This document shows, piece after piece, positions 18,218-27,263 of a stretch of 64,000 nucleotides of DNA. Numbering within the stretch: the stretch's first letter is position 1; each line of letters begins with the position of its first letter. A model generated the notes under the pieces. The model searched no databases, had not been told where the DNA came from, and saw only the letters and a list, made by a program, of their open reading frames with translations. The position numbers and the translations under genes are program-made. Source of the stretch: Halorussus salinus (GTDB lineage: Archaea > Halobacteriota > Halobacteria > Halobacteriales > Haladaptataceae); NCBI RefSeq assembly GCF_004765815.2, contig NZ_SBIS02000007.1:62001-126000 (forward strand), given 5' to 3'.

Positions 18218-18865
18218 ATGACGAGTCCGGAGCGCGTCGCGCGGCAGTTCCTCGAAGACGGGCCGAACCTCGCGTGGCTCATCGCGGTCAACGTGTTGGC
18301 GACGCTGGTCGGCGTCCAGTTCTACGTCGAGACCCTGCCCGAGGTGCCGGTGTACCTCTGGCCGTTCTACGCCGACTCGCCCGCCGCGCTCTTTCTCGTG
18401 ACGCTCTCGTTGACCACGCTCCTGCCGAACCTCGGGCGTCGCGCCGCCGACGCTCCTCGGAATCGCGCGCTGGCGTACCTCCACACGCTGGCGTTCGCGT
18501 GGCTGGTCAAGTACGGCCTCTGGACGTTCGTCTCGCTGAATCTGGGCTTCTCGGCGTACTTCGGCCCGCCGTGGAACCCGGACGCCTTCTGGGCCTACTG
18601 GTTCATCGTCGTGACCCACCTCGGGTTCGTGGTCGAGGCCGCGCTCCTGCCGTACTACGGCGCGACGACCCGCGGCGCGCTGGCAACCGCCCTCCTCGCC
18701 CTGCTAGCGAACGACGTTATCGACTACGTGCTGGGTCTGCACCCGCCGCTCCGGTACGAACCCGACCTGCTGTTGCCGGTCGCGACCGTCGCGCTCTCTG
18801 CGCTGGCGGTTGGAGGTGCCGCTCGGGCCTTCGACCGACTGCCGGATTCTTCCCGGCGCTCTTAA
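18218..18865 (+). CDS. DUF1405 family membrane protein
   Basis: A 215-residue integral membrane protein with about six spans; LIAVNVLATLVGVQFYVETL, the PVYLWPFYADSP loop and the VTHLGFVVEA helix fit DUF1405, a family of unknown function found in archaea and Bacillus. The loop sequence YADSP is typical. I prefer ATG 18218 to ATG 18191, because a TATA-like CCTAAAAG at about 18178 would place the transcript start between the two. No neighbours hint at its job. Confidence 0.82.
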   Translation: MTSPERVARQFLEDGPNLAWLIAVNVLATLVGVQFYVETLPEVPVYLWPFYADSPAALFLVTLSLTTLLPNLGRRAADAPRNRALAYLHTLAFAWLVKYGLWTFVSLNLGFSAYFGPPWNPDAFWAYWFIVVTHLGFVVEAALLPYYGATTRGALATALLALLANDVIDYVLGLHPPLRYEPDLLLPVATVALSALAVGGAARAFDRLPDSSRRS

Positions 18866-18980
18866 ATCGGTTCTCCTCCGATTTTAAACTCTAAGCATTC
18901 TTCTGTGCCCTCGAAATCGAATCGTGAACAGAACGAACGAATGTCGGCCTTTTTAAGCTGGGGCTGTAAAGGTCGAACCA

Positions 18981-20153
18981 ATGAGCCCCTACCGAGCCGT
19001 CTTGTTGGCGCTGTTCGTCGTCGGAGGTGCGCTGGTCGCCGCCGTTCCCACCGGTGCGACGGCTCCCGCCTCCGAAGGGACGACTCACGCCGCCGACGCG
19101 CCGACGCCCGAAGTCGCCGAGCCGACCCGAGTCGGTGGTGGCCTCACGGACGCTCAGCCGACTTCCGTCGCGGCCGACGCGACTGCCGCGAACGACACGA
19201 GTACCGCGAACGACACGACCGCCAACTCGTCGTTGGGCACGGACATCTCGTCGTTCATGCAGTCGAGCGCCGCCGAGGTCGGCGGTGCCGTCGAGACCGG
19301 CATGTGGAGCGCGGCGTTCAACGCCACGGACAACGAGTCGGTTCGCGCCGAACTGGTCGAGACCAAGACCTCGGACCTCCGGGAGGAGTTGGCCGATCTC
19401 CGAGAACGCCGCGCCGAACTCGTCGCCGAGCGCGAGGCGGGTAACCTCAGCCGGACCGCGTACAAAGCGAAGGTCAGCCGCCTCGTCGGCGAGATAAACG
19501 CCCTCCGGTCGGCCATCGACTCGACGACGAACCGCGCCGAGAGCGTGAACGCGAACGTCGAGACGCTCGGGAGCCTCCGGAGCGAGACCGACAACCTGAC
19601 CAGCCCGGAAATCGCAGCGGTCGCCCGGAACGTGACCGGCGTCGGCGTCGGGAACGGCCAGCGCGGCCCGCCGAGCGGCGTCGGCGAAGGCAACGGAAAC
19701 GGTGTCGGAGAGGGGAACGGAAACGGTGTCGGTGCTGGAAACGGCAATGGTGCTGGAGAGGGGAACGGCGTCGGCGAAGGCAACGGGAACGGCGTCGGTG
19801 CGGGCAACGGAAACGACGCCGCGAGTGCCGCCGAGGAGGCCGCCAACGGGACGACGCCGGGCGAGGCTGGAGAGGGTAACGCCGCTGGCAACGGCGCGGC
19901 GAACGGAAACGGGAACCCCGGAGAGAGCGGTGCGAACGGCGACGACGCCGGAAAGAGCAAGGGCCTCTCGGACGCCGGGAACGAAACCGGCGTCGGGAAC
20001 GGTAACAGCCCTAACGGGACGGACGGTACCCGCGGCCAGCCGAGCGGCGCGGACGACTCACCGACGACTACCCCCGAGTTCGTGAACCGCGTCTCCACGG
20101 CGCTCGTCGCCGGGACCGGTTCTCTCGCAGACGGCGGCTTCACCGCCTTCTAA
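18981..20153 (+). CDS. secreted low-complexity protein with Gly-Asn repeats
   Basis: A 390-residue exported protein. A Sec signal (RAVLLALFVVGGALVAAVPTGA) is followed by an Asp/Thr/Asn-rich stretch with many N-x-S/T glycosylation sites, a coiled coil at about residues 120-200 rich in Glu, Arg and Leu, then a repeat region at about 225-285 built from units such as GVGEGNGNG and GVGAGNGNG. The C-terminal third remains Gly/Asn/Asp rich and ends hydrophobic. The layout suggests a cell-surface or matrix protein. The TATA-like CTTTTTAAG 24-32 bases before the ATG supports the start. The next gene encodes a DNA-binding regulator, perhaps of this gene. Function unknown. Confidence 0.78.
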   Translation: MSPYRAVLLALFVVGGALVAAVPTGATAPASEGTTHAADAPTPEVAEPTRVGGGLTDAQPTSVAADATAANDTSTANDTTANSSLGTDISSFMQSSAAEVGGAVETGMWSAAFNATDNESVRAELVETKTSDLREELADLRERRAELVAEREAGNLSRTAYKAKVSRLVGEINALRSAIDSTTNRAESVNANVETLGSLRSETDNLTSPEIAAVARNVTGVGVGNGQRGPPSGVGEGNGNGVGEGNGNGVGAGNGNGAGEGNGVGEGNGNGVGAGNGNDAASAAEEAANGTTPGEAGEGNAAGNGAANGNGNPGESGANGDDAGKSKGLSDAGNETGVGNGNSPNGTDGTRGQPSGADDSPTTTPEFVNRVSTALVAGTGSLADGGFTAF

Positions 20154-20271
20154 TCAGTTCTCCGAGGAGACCGACGCCGCCGCAGTGACGCGATTTCGGA
20201 ATCTCCTCGGGACGCTAGCTCCGGACCGAAAGACACGCTTTTGAGCGCGCGACGCGTAACCCCGACACCGA

Positions 20272-21081
20272 ATGGACTCCGCCGAGTTGCTCGACATCCT
20301 CGGGAACGAGAACCGCAGGCGCATCCTCCGATTACTCTCGCGTAAACCCTGCTACGTCACCGAAATCAGCGAGTATCTCGGCGTCAGTCCGAAGGCGGTC
20401 ATCGACCACCTCCGGAAGCTCGAAGACGCCGGACTCATCGAGAGTCGGACCGACGACCAGCGCCGCAAGTACTTCAGCATCTCGCGCAACCTCCGCCTCG
20501 AAGTGAGCGTCTCGCCCTACGAGTTCGGGGTCAAGAGCGCCTACCCCGCGAGCGTGAACCTCGACGCCAGCAGGTGGCGCTACGTCTCGCTCAACGTCCA
20601 ACTCGACGCCACGGAGGACGACGACACGGCGGATACCGACGAGACGGACGCCGACGAACTGGAGGCCGACGCACCCGACGCCTTCGAGACCGACGAAATC
20701 GAGGAGTCCCCCGAGCGCGACGGCGGCGACACCGACGGCGACGAGACCAGCGACGACGAGACGGTCGCGCGCGCTACCGACCTCGCCTCGGAACTCGACG
20801 AACTCCGGCAACTCCAGCGCGAACTCTCGCTGGCCCAGCGGTGGGTCCACGGCCGACTCGCCGACGTGCAGGACCGCCTCGGCGACGCCCTCGACGGCGA
20901 GACCGAGAGCAGACTCCTCGCGGAGGTACTCGTGGCCGTGGCGGGCGGCGCGACGAGCGTCGGGGACGTGAGCAGAGCCGTCGAGGCCCCCGAACGCGTC
21001 GTAGAGGGGTCGCTGAACGAACTCGCGGAGAGCGGGTTTCTGGAGCGCGACGAGGACGGCGAGTGGCGACTGGCCGAATAG
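20272..21081 (+). CDS. ArsR-like winged-helix regulator with a second C-terminal wHTH
   Basis: A 269-residue DNA-binding protein. Residues 1-75 are a classical ArsR/MarR-type winged helix (ILGNENRRRILRLLSR, then SEYLGVSPKAVIDHLRKLEDAGLI). An Asp/Glu/Thr-rich linker follows, then a helical region, then a second winged-helix-like segment at about 220-269 (VGDVSRAVEAPERVVEGSLNEL and DGEWRLAE at the end). No metal-binding Cys is seen, so it is probably not a metal sensor. The last codons lie in a 27-base tandem repeat that continues past the stop. TATA-like CTTTTGAG is about 30 bases upstream. Confidence 0.88.
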   Translation: MDSAELLDILGNENRRRILRLLSRKPCYVTEISEYLGVSPKAVIDHLRKLEDAGLIESRTDDQRRKYFSISRNLRLEVSVSPYEFGVKSAYPASVNLDASRWRYVSLNVQLDATEDDDTADTDETDADELEADAPDAFETDEIEESPERDGGDTDGDETSDDETVARATDLASELDELRQLQRELSLAQRWVHGRLADVQDRLGDALDGETESRLLAEVLVAVAGGATSVGDVSRAVEAPERVVEGSLNELAESGFLERDEDGEWRLAE

Positions 21082-21160
21082 GGCGGTGAGTGGCAATCGA
21101 CAGAACAGGACGGTGAGTGGCGACTGGCCGAACGAGTCGGCGAGTGGCAGTCAGCGGAGG
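21056..21160 (+). repeat. 27-base tandem repeat across the regulator's stop codon
   Basis: Four units begin with GG(C/T)GAGTGGC at about 21057, 21084, 21111 and 21138, spaced exactly 27 bases. The first unit encodes the C-terminal GEWRLAE of the ArsR-like protein and contains its TAG stop. The following units stay in the same frame without a stop, coding for GEWQ/GEWR-type nonapeptides. Confidence 0.75.
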
Positions 21161-21185
21161 AGAAGCGGGCGAACCGGTCTCGTTC

Positions 21186-21668
21186 TCAGATGTCCGCGGT
21201 CAGACCGTTTCTTAAATCGCCGCCGAAGTACGCGCCGAGCGCGCCAGCCAGCAGGCCGGTGCCAGCGCCGAACACCGCCAGCGGGAGGCCCGCGTCGCCG
21301 AACGCCGTCAGCGCCAAGTTCCCGAGGAGTGCGGTCAGTCCCGCCGCGACCGCGCCCGCGGCGGCCGATTCGAGGAGCGTTGAGCGTTCGACGGCGAGTC
21401 CGAGGAGAAAGGCACCGGCGAAGACGCCGACGAGTCCCGCGAGGTTGTCCACGAACGGGAGCGGAACGAAGGCGTTCCCGGCGAACATCCCGCCGCCCAA
21501 CAGGGCGAGCGCGACGAGGAAGAGTTTGGGCGAGAAGATGCTTCCCGCACGGTGTTTGGCGCGCTGGACGAACGACGAGTCGGTCTCCTGTTCGGCGTCG
21601 TCTTGGAGGGTCTCGGTGAGGTCGTCCGCGAACGAGTCGCGGGTGCGCTGGTCGGAGCGCTGGGGCAT
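21186..21668 (-). CDS. Gly/Ala-rich integral membrane protein
   Basis: A 160-residue protein with a charged, soluble N-terminus of about 50 residues, then roughly four tightly spaced spans rich in Gly, Ala and Leu (LFLVALALLGGGMFAG, LVGVFAGAFLLGLAV, SAAAGAVAAGLTALLGNLAL, LAVFGAGTGLLAGALGAYFGG). The end resembles glycine-zipper or DUF456-like helices, but I cannot assign a family. The ATG at 21668 is preferred over longer frames. It is divergent from gatD and convergent with the ArsR-like gene. Confidence 0.68.
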   Translation of the reverse strand: MPQRSDQRTRDSFADDLTETLQDDAEQETDSSFVQRAKHRAGSIFSPKLFLVALALLGGGMFAGNAFVPLPFVDNLAGLVGVFAGAFLLGLAVERSTLLESAAAGAVAAGLTALLGNLALTAFGDAGLPLAVFGAGTGLLAGALGAYFGGDLRNGLTADI

Positions 21669-21789
21669 ACGGGAGTGTGAGACGGCCGAGGTAATGGGTC
21701 TTTCCGTGACTACGGACCTACGGACATCGAACGCGGGCCCCACGCGCCGAAAAGATGGTTTCAAGTCCGCCCCGCCGGTACTCGGAGGT

Positions 21790-23037
21790 ATGAATCCCGG
21801 CGACCGCGTCCGCGTCCAGCGGGCCGACCAGACCTACGAGGGCGTACTGCTTCCCTCCTCGACGAGTCAGAACCTCGTCGTCAAGTTAGAGGGCGGTTAC
21901 AACGTCGGCATCGACCGCGCAGACGCCGACGTGGACGTACTCGAAAACGACGTGTACGACATCGAATCCGGAGACACCGACGACGAGTCGGCCGTCGAGT
22001 TCGACCCCGACCTGCCGACTATCTCGCTCATCTCGACCGGCGGGACCATCGCCTCGACGGTGGACTACCGGACCGGCGCGGTCACGGCGCAGTTCGACGC
22101 CGAGGACGTGCTTCGGGCCGTCCCGGACCTCGCGGGCCGGGCGAACTACCGGGGCCGCGTCGTCGCCAACATCCTGTCGGAGAACATGACCCCCGAGGTG
22201 TGGGTGGACCTCGCCGAGGCGGTCCGCGAGGAGATAGCAGAAGGCGCGGACGGCGTGGTCGTGATGCACGGCACCGACACGATGCAGTTCACCGCGTCGG
22301 CGCTCTCCTTCATGCTCGACACGCCGGTCCCGGTCGTGTTCACCGGGAGTCAGCGGTCGGCCGACCGGCCCTCGTCGGACAACGTGATGAACGCGGTCTG
22401 TGCCGTCGAGGCCGCCAAGGCCGACGCCGCGGAGGTCATGGTCTGCATGCACGCCTCGGAGTCGGACGACGCCTGCGCGCTCCACCGCGGCACCCGCGTC
22501 CGGAAGAACCACACCTCGCGGCGCGACGCCTTCGAGACGGTCGGCGCGAAACCCCTCGGGGAGGTCGCGTACGGCGGCGGCGAGACCGAAGTGAGCTTCC
22601 GGCGGGAGTACGCCGAGCGCGGCGAGGAGGACCTGTCGCTGTCGCCGGACCTCGAATCCGACGTGGAACTGCTGAAGTTCACCCCCGGCATGGACGAGTC
22701 AGCCCTCGACGTGGCGGACGGCAAGGCCGGTCTCGTCCTCGAAGGCACCGGACTGGGCCACGTCCACTCCGACTGGGCCGACCGCATCGGCGAGTTGGTC
22801 GATTCGGGCACCACGGTCGTCATGACCAGCCAGTGTCTCGACGGCCGGGTCTGCGACCGGGTGTACGACACCGGTCGGGACCTGCTGGACGCGGGCGTCG
22901 TGGAGGGCGAGGACATGCTCCCCGGCACCGCGAAGGTCAAGCTGATGTGGGCGCTGGCCAACAGCGACGACCCCGAGACCGCGGTCCGGACCCCCATCGC
23001 GGGCGAGATAACCGAGCGGTCGGTCCCGTGGGAGTGA
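21790..23037 (+). CDS. gatD: Glu-tRNA(Gln) amidotransferase subunit D
   Basis: A 415-residue subunit of the archaeal GatDE amidotransferase, which turns Glu-tRNA(Gln) into Gln-tRNA(Gln). GatD is the asparaginase-like glutaminase: an N-terminal beta-barrel (GDRVRVQRADQTYEGVLLPS) is followed by ISTGGTIAST near residue 81-90, carrying the catalytic Thr, and VVMHGTDTM with the second Thr/Asp pair; TSQCLDGRV is also family-typical. The GGAGGT four bases before the ATG is the ribosome-binding site. gatE is not in the window. The stop is one base from the next gene's start. Confidence 0.97.
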   Translation: MNPGDRVRVQRADQTYEGVLLPSSTSQNLVVKLEGGYNVGIDRADADVDVLENDVYDIESGDTDDESAVEFDPDLPTISLISTGGTIASTVDYRTGAVTAQFDAEDVLRAVPDLAGRANYRGRVVANILSENMTPEVWVDLAEAVREEIAEGADGVVVMHGTDTMQFTASALSFMLDTPVPVVFTGSQRSADRPSSDNVMNAVCAVEAAKADAAEVMVCMHASESDDACALHRGTRVRKNHTSRRDAFETVGAKPLGEVAYGGGETEVSFRREYAERGEEDLSLSPDLESDVELLKFTPGMDESALDVADGKAGLVLEGTGLGHVHSDWADRIGELVDSGTTVVMTSQCLDGRVCDRVYDTGRDLLDAGVVEGEDMLPGTAKVKLMWALANSDDPETAVRTPIAGEITERSVPWE

Positions 23038-23038
23038 G

Positions 23039-24019
23039 ATGACGGGCGCGAGTAGCGAGCAGTCCGAGCGGAGCGAGCGAGCGGGCGTCGAAGTCCGCGA
23101 GGCGCGCCACGACGACTACGAGGAGGTCGCGGCGTTCACGCAAAACACGTGGCCCGAGCGCGACGGCGGCGACTACATCCCCGACATCTATCACGACTGG
23201 ATAGATGGCGAGGAGAGACACACCGCGGTCGCGGTCGTGGACGGCGAGGTCGCCGGACTCGCCCAGACGGTCCTCCTCTCGGACTGGGAGGCGTGGAATC
23301 AGGGCCTACGCGTCAATCCGGAGTTCCGCGGCCGAGGAGTCAGCGTCGCCGTCACCGAGCAACTGTTCGAGTGGGCGCGCCAGCAGGGCGCGACCGTGGC
23401 CCGGAACATGGTGTTCAGTTGGAACGTCGCCGGACTGGGCCAGTCGCGGGCGACGGGCTACGACCCCGTGACCGAGTTCCGGTGGGTCCATCCGGATCCG
23501 GACCGCGCGGGCGATGCCGGAGACCACGACGCCGAAATCACGGCGGACCCCCGAGCCGCGTGGCGCTACTGGACCGACAGCGAGGCCCGCGACGAACTGC
23601 GAGGACTCGCCTTGGACCCCGACGAGTCGTGGGCGCTCTCGGAGTTGACGCGCGGCGACCTCCGGGCGGCGGCCGACGACGGCGGCCTGTTCGTCGTCCA
23701 GAACGAGGGGACTCGCGGGTTCGCCCACCGAATCCGGCAGTACGAGCGTCCGGCGGCGGACGCGGACGACGCCGATAGCACCGCCGAGGAGACCCCCGAG
23801 ACCGAGCGGTGGGTCGAGTACGGCGTCGGCGCGTGGGCCAACGCCGAGAGCGCGGCCGCGCTGTTCGACGCGATAGCCCGCGACGCCGCCGAACTGGATG
23901 CCGACCGGACGCGCGTGCTGGTTCCGGAGTCGCCCCGGTTCGTCAGCGACGCCGCGCTCTGCCGGGTCGAAGTCGCCGACGAACCCGACTTCGTTCTCGG
24001 CGCGGACTTGACCAGCTAG
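23039..24019 (+). CDS. GNAT family N-acetyltransferase
   Basis: A 326-residue protein, longer than a typical GNAT. Residues about 15-145 form the GNAT domain: VEVREARHDDYEEVAAFT, then NPEFRGRGVSVAVTEQL, which supplies the acetyl-CoA pyrophosphate loop (R-G-R-G), then FSWNVAGLGQSRATGY. The second half is not a clear second GNAT domain and has an acidic insertion near residues 235-260. It starts one base after gatD stops, so it is co-transcribed, but a link to tRNA amidation is not implied. The substrate is unknown. Confidence 0.85.
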   Translation: MTGASSEQSERSERAGVEVREARHDDYEEVAAFTQNTWPERDGGDYIPDIYHDWIDGEERHTAVAVVDGEVAGLAQTVLLSDWEAWNQGLRVNPEFRGRGVSVAVTEQLFEWARQQGATVARNMVFSWNVAGLGQSRATGYDPVTEFRWVHPDPDRAGDAGDHDAEITADPRAAWRYWTDSEARDELRGLALDPDESWALSELTRGDLRAAADDGGLFVVQNEGTRGFAHRIRQYERPAADADDADSTAEETPETERWVEYGVGAWANAESAAALFDAIARDAAELDADRTRVLVPESPRFVSDAALCRVEVADEPDFVLGADLTS

Positions 24020-24051
24020 CGATTCGGCTCCCGCGAGCAGGGTCGCCCGGT

Positions 24052-25329
24052 TCAGTCGTCGTCGGCCGGTTGCTCGTCGGGTTTCTCGCCGTCTTCGTCG
24101 GCGACCTTCTCCTCGGGCGGTTCGTCGTCGCCGTCGGCAGGGGTGCCCTCGGCCCGGTCCTCGTCGCCGCTGTCGGAGGGCGTCGGCACGCTCGTCTCGG
24201 CGACTTCCACCTCGTCGTCCCAGTCGAACTCGTCGAGTTCGTCGCTCTGTCGCAGGACGAAGGGTCCGGACGCCAGCGTCTGGAGCGTCACCGTCATCGC
24301 GCGGAGGACGTACGAGGTGAGGACGACGTACGGCGCGAGCGCGATGGTGTACGAGAACGTCGTGAACAGCGTGAGCGCGTTCATACTGAGTTCGCTCGAC
24401 ATCAGCCGCAGTTCCTCTATCGGGATGAACTTGGGTGAGTGAATCGCCAGCATCACGTACGAGATGTAGACGATGGTCGGGAGCGAGACGTACAGCAGTC
24501 GCGCCGACAGGCGAGAGAACTCCCGCTTGTAGTACAGCGACTTGAAGTACTCCCGGCCGGTGGCGAACACCTTCAGCGTCTCCACGAGGTCGTCGATGGC
24601 CTGCTGTTGGTCGTCGCTCAGGCAGTGGCCGTACTTGCGCTTGAATCGCCGGGCGACGTGGAGTTGCCACGAGTAGTCGTAGTCCAATCCCGCCAGTAGA
24701 ACCTTGAACGACCCGAACTTCGACCCCGAGAGCGTGTGGCCCGCTCGCTCTGCCTCCTTGCTCACCTCCTCGGAGAATATCTTGGCCTCCTCGGCGAACT
24801 CGTCGCTGTCGCCCTCCTCGGCGATGGAGGCGATGCCCTCGGCCTGCCGGTCGATGACCTTCAGAATCGTCCGAAGGAACTCGGCGGGCCGGGCCGGACT
24901 CACGTCCGATTCGATGAACTCCTCAATCTGGCCGCGGTAGCGCACCGACGCGTCGATGCGCTCGCGCTGGGTCTCGATGTCGGTTATCTCCTCGGAGAGG
25001 ACGATGGAGTTGATAGAGACGACGATGGAAACCAGCAGGATGGACCCGCTCAACAGGGCGCTGAACAGCGTCTGGACGGTCGAAGTGTTCTCCAGCAGTT
25101 CGGTGATGTTCCACGGCCTAACGAAGGAACTGAGCATCAGAACGCCGAACACGCCCAAGAGTAACGCCGTCGCCACCCACATCCGCTTGCCTCGGAGGAG
25201 TATCCACTGCCGGACGCGTTGGAACGGCGAACTCGGCGCTTCTCGACCCCCCGGAATCAGTTCGTCGAGCGAGTGGCCGTCCGAATTCCCGTTTCCGAAC
25301 GAATCGCTGTCGGACTCCCCAGTCCCCAT
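24052..25329 (-). CDS. polytopic membrane protein, paralogue of the gene at 8544-9677
   Basis: A 425-residue protein. It has a Ser/Gly/Asp head of about 40 residues, a first span pair near 50-75 and 90-115, a soluble helical domain (about 120-280), a second span pair near 285-310 and 330-360, then SGPFVLRQSDELDEFDWDDE and an acidic tail of about 50 residues that the paralogue lacks. The shared blocks with the protein at 8544 run through the soluble domain and the last two spans. A role in sensing or mechanosensation is conceivable but unsupported. I chose ATG 25329 over a GTG six bases upstream. Confidence 0.8.
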   Translation of the reverse strand: MGTGESDSDSFGNGNSDGHSLDELIPGGREAPSSPFQRVRQWILLRGKRMWVATALLLGVFGVLMLSSFVRPWNITELLENTSTVQTLFSALLSGSILLVSIVVSINSIVLSEEITDIETQRERIDASVRYRGQIEEFIESDVSPARPAEFLRTILKVIDRQAEGIASIAEEGDSDEFAEEAKIFSEEVSKEAERAGHTLSGSKFGSFKVLLAGLDYDYSWQLHVARRFKRKYGHCLSDDQQQAIDDLVETLKVFATGREYFKSLYYKREFSRLSARLLYVSLPTIVYISYVMLAIHSPKFIPIEELRLMSSELSMNALTLFTTFSYTIALAPYVVLTSYVLRAMTVTLQTLASGPFVLRQSDELDEFDWDDEVEVAETSVPTPSDSGDEDRAEGTPADGDDEPPEEKVADEDGEKPDEQPADDD

Positions 25330-25443
25330 TCTCACGGTCCATACGGGAAGGCGAGGTTAAGGCCTTCTGGCACCCTCGTGAGACGCGGCCTACCGTCGCG
25401 TAGGTGGTGCCTGACGCGGCAATCGTCGCGGAGAAGGGGACGG

Positions 25444-25716
25444 CTACCCGCCGCTGACCGGCGGGAACAGCGCGAGTTCGTCGCCCGCGTCGAGTTCGGT
25501 GTCGAGTCCGTCGTCGGCGCGGACGTTCGTCCCGTTCCGGAGGACGTTGATGTGGTCGCGCAGTTCGCCGTCGTCGTAGATGCGCTCCTCTAAGCCGGGA
25601 CGGGCGGCGACCAGCGCCGCGAGCGCGTCGCCGACTGTCTCGCCGGGTTCGGTCTCGACTTCGACCTCCTTCCCGCCAGCGATTTCGGCGAGGTCCGCGA
25701 ACAGCTTCCACTCCAT
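25444..25716 (-). CDS. samp1: ubiquitin-like small archaeal modifier protein, SAMP1-like
   Basis: A 90-residue beta-grasp protein of the MoaD/SAMP family. The start MEWKLFADLAEIAGG and the end LALFPPVSGG match SAMP1: the exposed C-terminal Gly-Gly is adenylated by UbaA and joined to lysines of target proteins, and may also carry sulfur for molybdopterin. The diglycine is at residues 89-90, with no extension. I chose ATG 25716 because upstream sequence is not family-like; GGAACAAAGG about 25 bases upstream may be its TATA element. A JAMM desampylase is encoded at 10027. Confidence 0.9.
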   Translation of the reverse strand: MEWKLFADLAEIAGGKEVEVETEPGETVGDALAALVAARPGLEERIYDDGELRDHINVLRNGTNVRADDGLDTELDAGDELALFPPVSGG

Positions 25717-25991
25717 GCGCGGGGCTTGGTCGCGGGCGGCCTTTGTTCCATCGCTCTCGGGAGGACTGCGCTCGGTCCGCGCCCGAATCGAGGAGCGTCG
25801 GTGATGGAGCGGCCGCGACAGTGGACCGCACTGCGACGACGAACCGTCCAGTCCCCGAACCGTACCGATGCCGACGCCAATCACGACCGCACCGCAACCG
25901 CACAGCGCCGCACGCGCCGAAGCGAAGAACTGGGATTAAAGAAACCTACTCCTGTCTAAAGAATTCCTATAGACGCTGTAAAGACGCATTT

Positions 25992-27263
25992 TCATTTTCG
26001 TGACCGGTCGTCCTTCCGAACTGCGACCGTCTCGTCGGTCGCGCTCGCGTCGCCCGCCGCGGCCTCGACCTTCCGGAGGAGGTCCGGGCGGGCGACGAGG
26101 TAGAGCGTGTCGCCGGGTTCGAGGAGGCGGTCGTCGGCGGGAATCGTCTCGATGCCGTCGGCGGTCCGGACCGCGACCACCGTCGCGTCGAGGCTCCCGA
26201 CCGGCGCGCCGACCAGCGGACTCTCGGCGGCGAGCGCGACCACGCCGACCGTCTCGTCGGCCGCCCGGAGGCGCGCGGAGAACTCCCGGTCGGCGCTCGG
26301 TTCGGACGGAAGCGTGACCAGTCGGTAGGCGGCGTCGGGGTCGAGCGCGGCCGCGGCGTCGGCGTCGAGCGCCAGCGTCGCCACGTCGCCGACCGTCGCC
26401 CGGAGTTCCGCGGTGGCGACCCGTCGCGGGCCGGAGTCGTCGGGCGACTCGTCGCTCGCCGCCGAATCCGACTCGTCGCCGTCCGCTGGCGAGTCGGCGG
26501 CGCTCGCGGTCGCCGACTGCTCGCCGCGCCGCCAGACCTGCACGAGGTCGCCCGCGCTCGCGCTGAACGCGGGGTCGGCCCGGACCGCGACCGCGACCGT
26601 GCCCGGCGCGAGCGTCGGGCCGAGACCGACCGCCCGGCCGCCCGCCGCGAGGTACTCGACGGTCCCGTCGTCGGCCAGTTCCACGTCCACGTGGCCGACG
26701 CCGTAGTCGTCGCGGAGTCGCGCGACGAGGCGCTCGCGGAGTTCGGCGACCGTCAGTCCGCGCGGGAACCGCAGCGATTCCCCGGCCAACTCGTCTTCGG
26801 TCTCGGCGTCGAGCGGTTCGTAGCCGTCGATGTCGCCGATGTCGTCGGGGAGTTCGACCGTGACGAACCGGCCGACCGACTCGACCAGTCGGCTCACGTC
26901 GCCCTCGAACTCGCGGCCGCCAGCCAGCGAGAAGGCGTCGGCGACGAACCGCGCACCCGACCGCGCTCCGATTGCGGCACCGCCCGCCCCGAGGAGGAAC
27001 GCCGCGACGTTGACGGCCACGACCTCGGGCGGCGGCACCGTCTCGCCCGTGCCGAGGAACTGCCGGAGCGCGGTCGTGGTGTTGAGCCACCCGCCGACGA
27101 CGGCGAGTCCGACCAGCACCGCGAGTCCTTCTGGTATCTCCTCGTGAGCGACCGACCGGTAGAGGAGGCCGACCCCGGTCGCCACGCCGCCCGCGAGGAG
27201 GGTGAGTCCGACGAGGCGCGCGAGCGCGAGTGCCGGGCGCTCGACCGACGCGACGAGGCTCAC
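25992..27263 (-). CDS. TrkA-C (RCK-C) domain membrane protein, second of tandem pair
   Basis: A 423-residue protein. Spans lie near residues 12-30, 42-60 and 80-100 (LVGLTLLAGGVATGVGLLY, the LAVLVGLAVVGGW segment, VNVAAFLLGAGGAAIGA). A soluble part follows with VTVAELRERLVARLRDDYG-type helices and strands, an acidic Ser/Asp insertion near residues 265-290, and two regions that read as TrkA-C regulatory domains, the last containing SPLVGAPVGSLDATVVAVR and LEPGDTLYLVARPD. TrkA-C domains bind nucleotides or ions and gate K+ transport. The GTG start overlaps the stop of the upstream gene (GTGA). It is paralogous to that gene. Confidence 0.85.
   Translation of the reverse strand: MSLVASVERPALALARLVGLTLLAGGVATGVGLLYRSVAHEEIPEGLAVLVGLAVVGGWLNTTTALRQFLGTGETVPPPEVVAVNVAAFLLGAGGAAIGARSGARFVADAFSLAGGREFEGDVSRLVESVGRFVTVELPDDIGDIDGYEPLDAETEDELAGESLRFPRGLTVAELRERLVARLRDDYGVGHVDVELADDGTVEYLAAGGRAVGLGPTLAPGTVAVAVRADPAFSASAGDLVQVWRRGEQSATASAADSPADGDESDSAASDESPDDSGPRRVATAELRATVGDVATLALDADAAAALDPDAAYRLVTLPSEPSADREFSARLRAADETVGVVALAAESPLVGAPVGSLDATVVAVRTADGIETIPADDRLLEPGDTLYLVARPDLLRKVEAAAGDASATDETVAVRKDDRSRK

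Noticed and set aside
25800-25960. Fragment resembling the dispersed repeat (GACCGCACCGCAACCGCAC)
   Set aside because: Only a simple ACCGCAC-like composition is shared; no hairpin, GGGGAGG core or tail is found.
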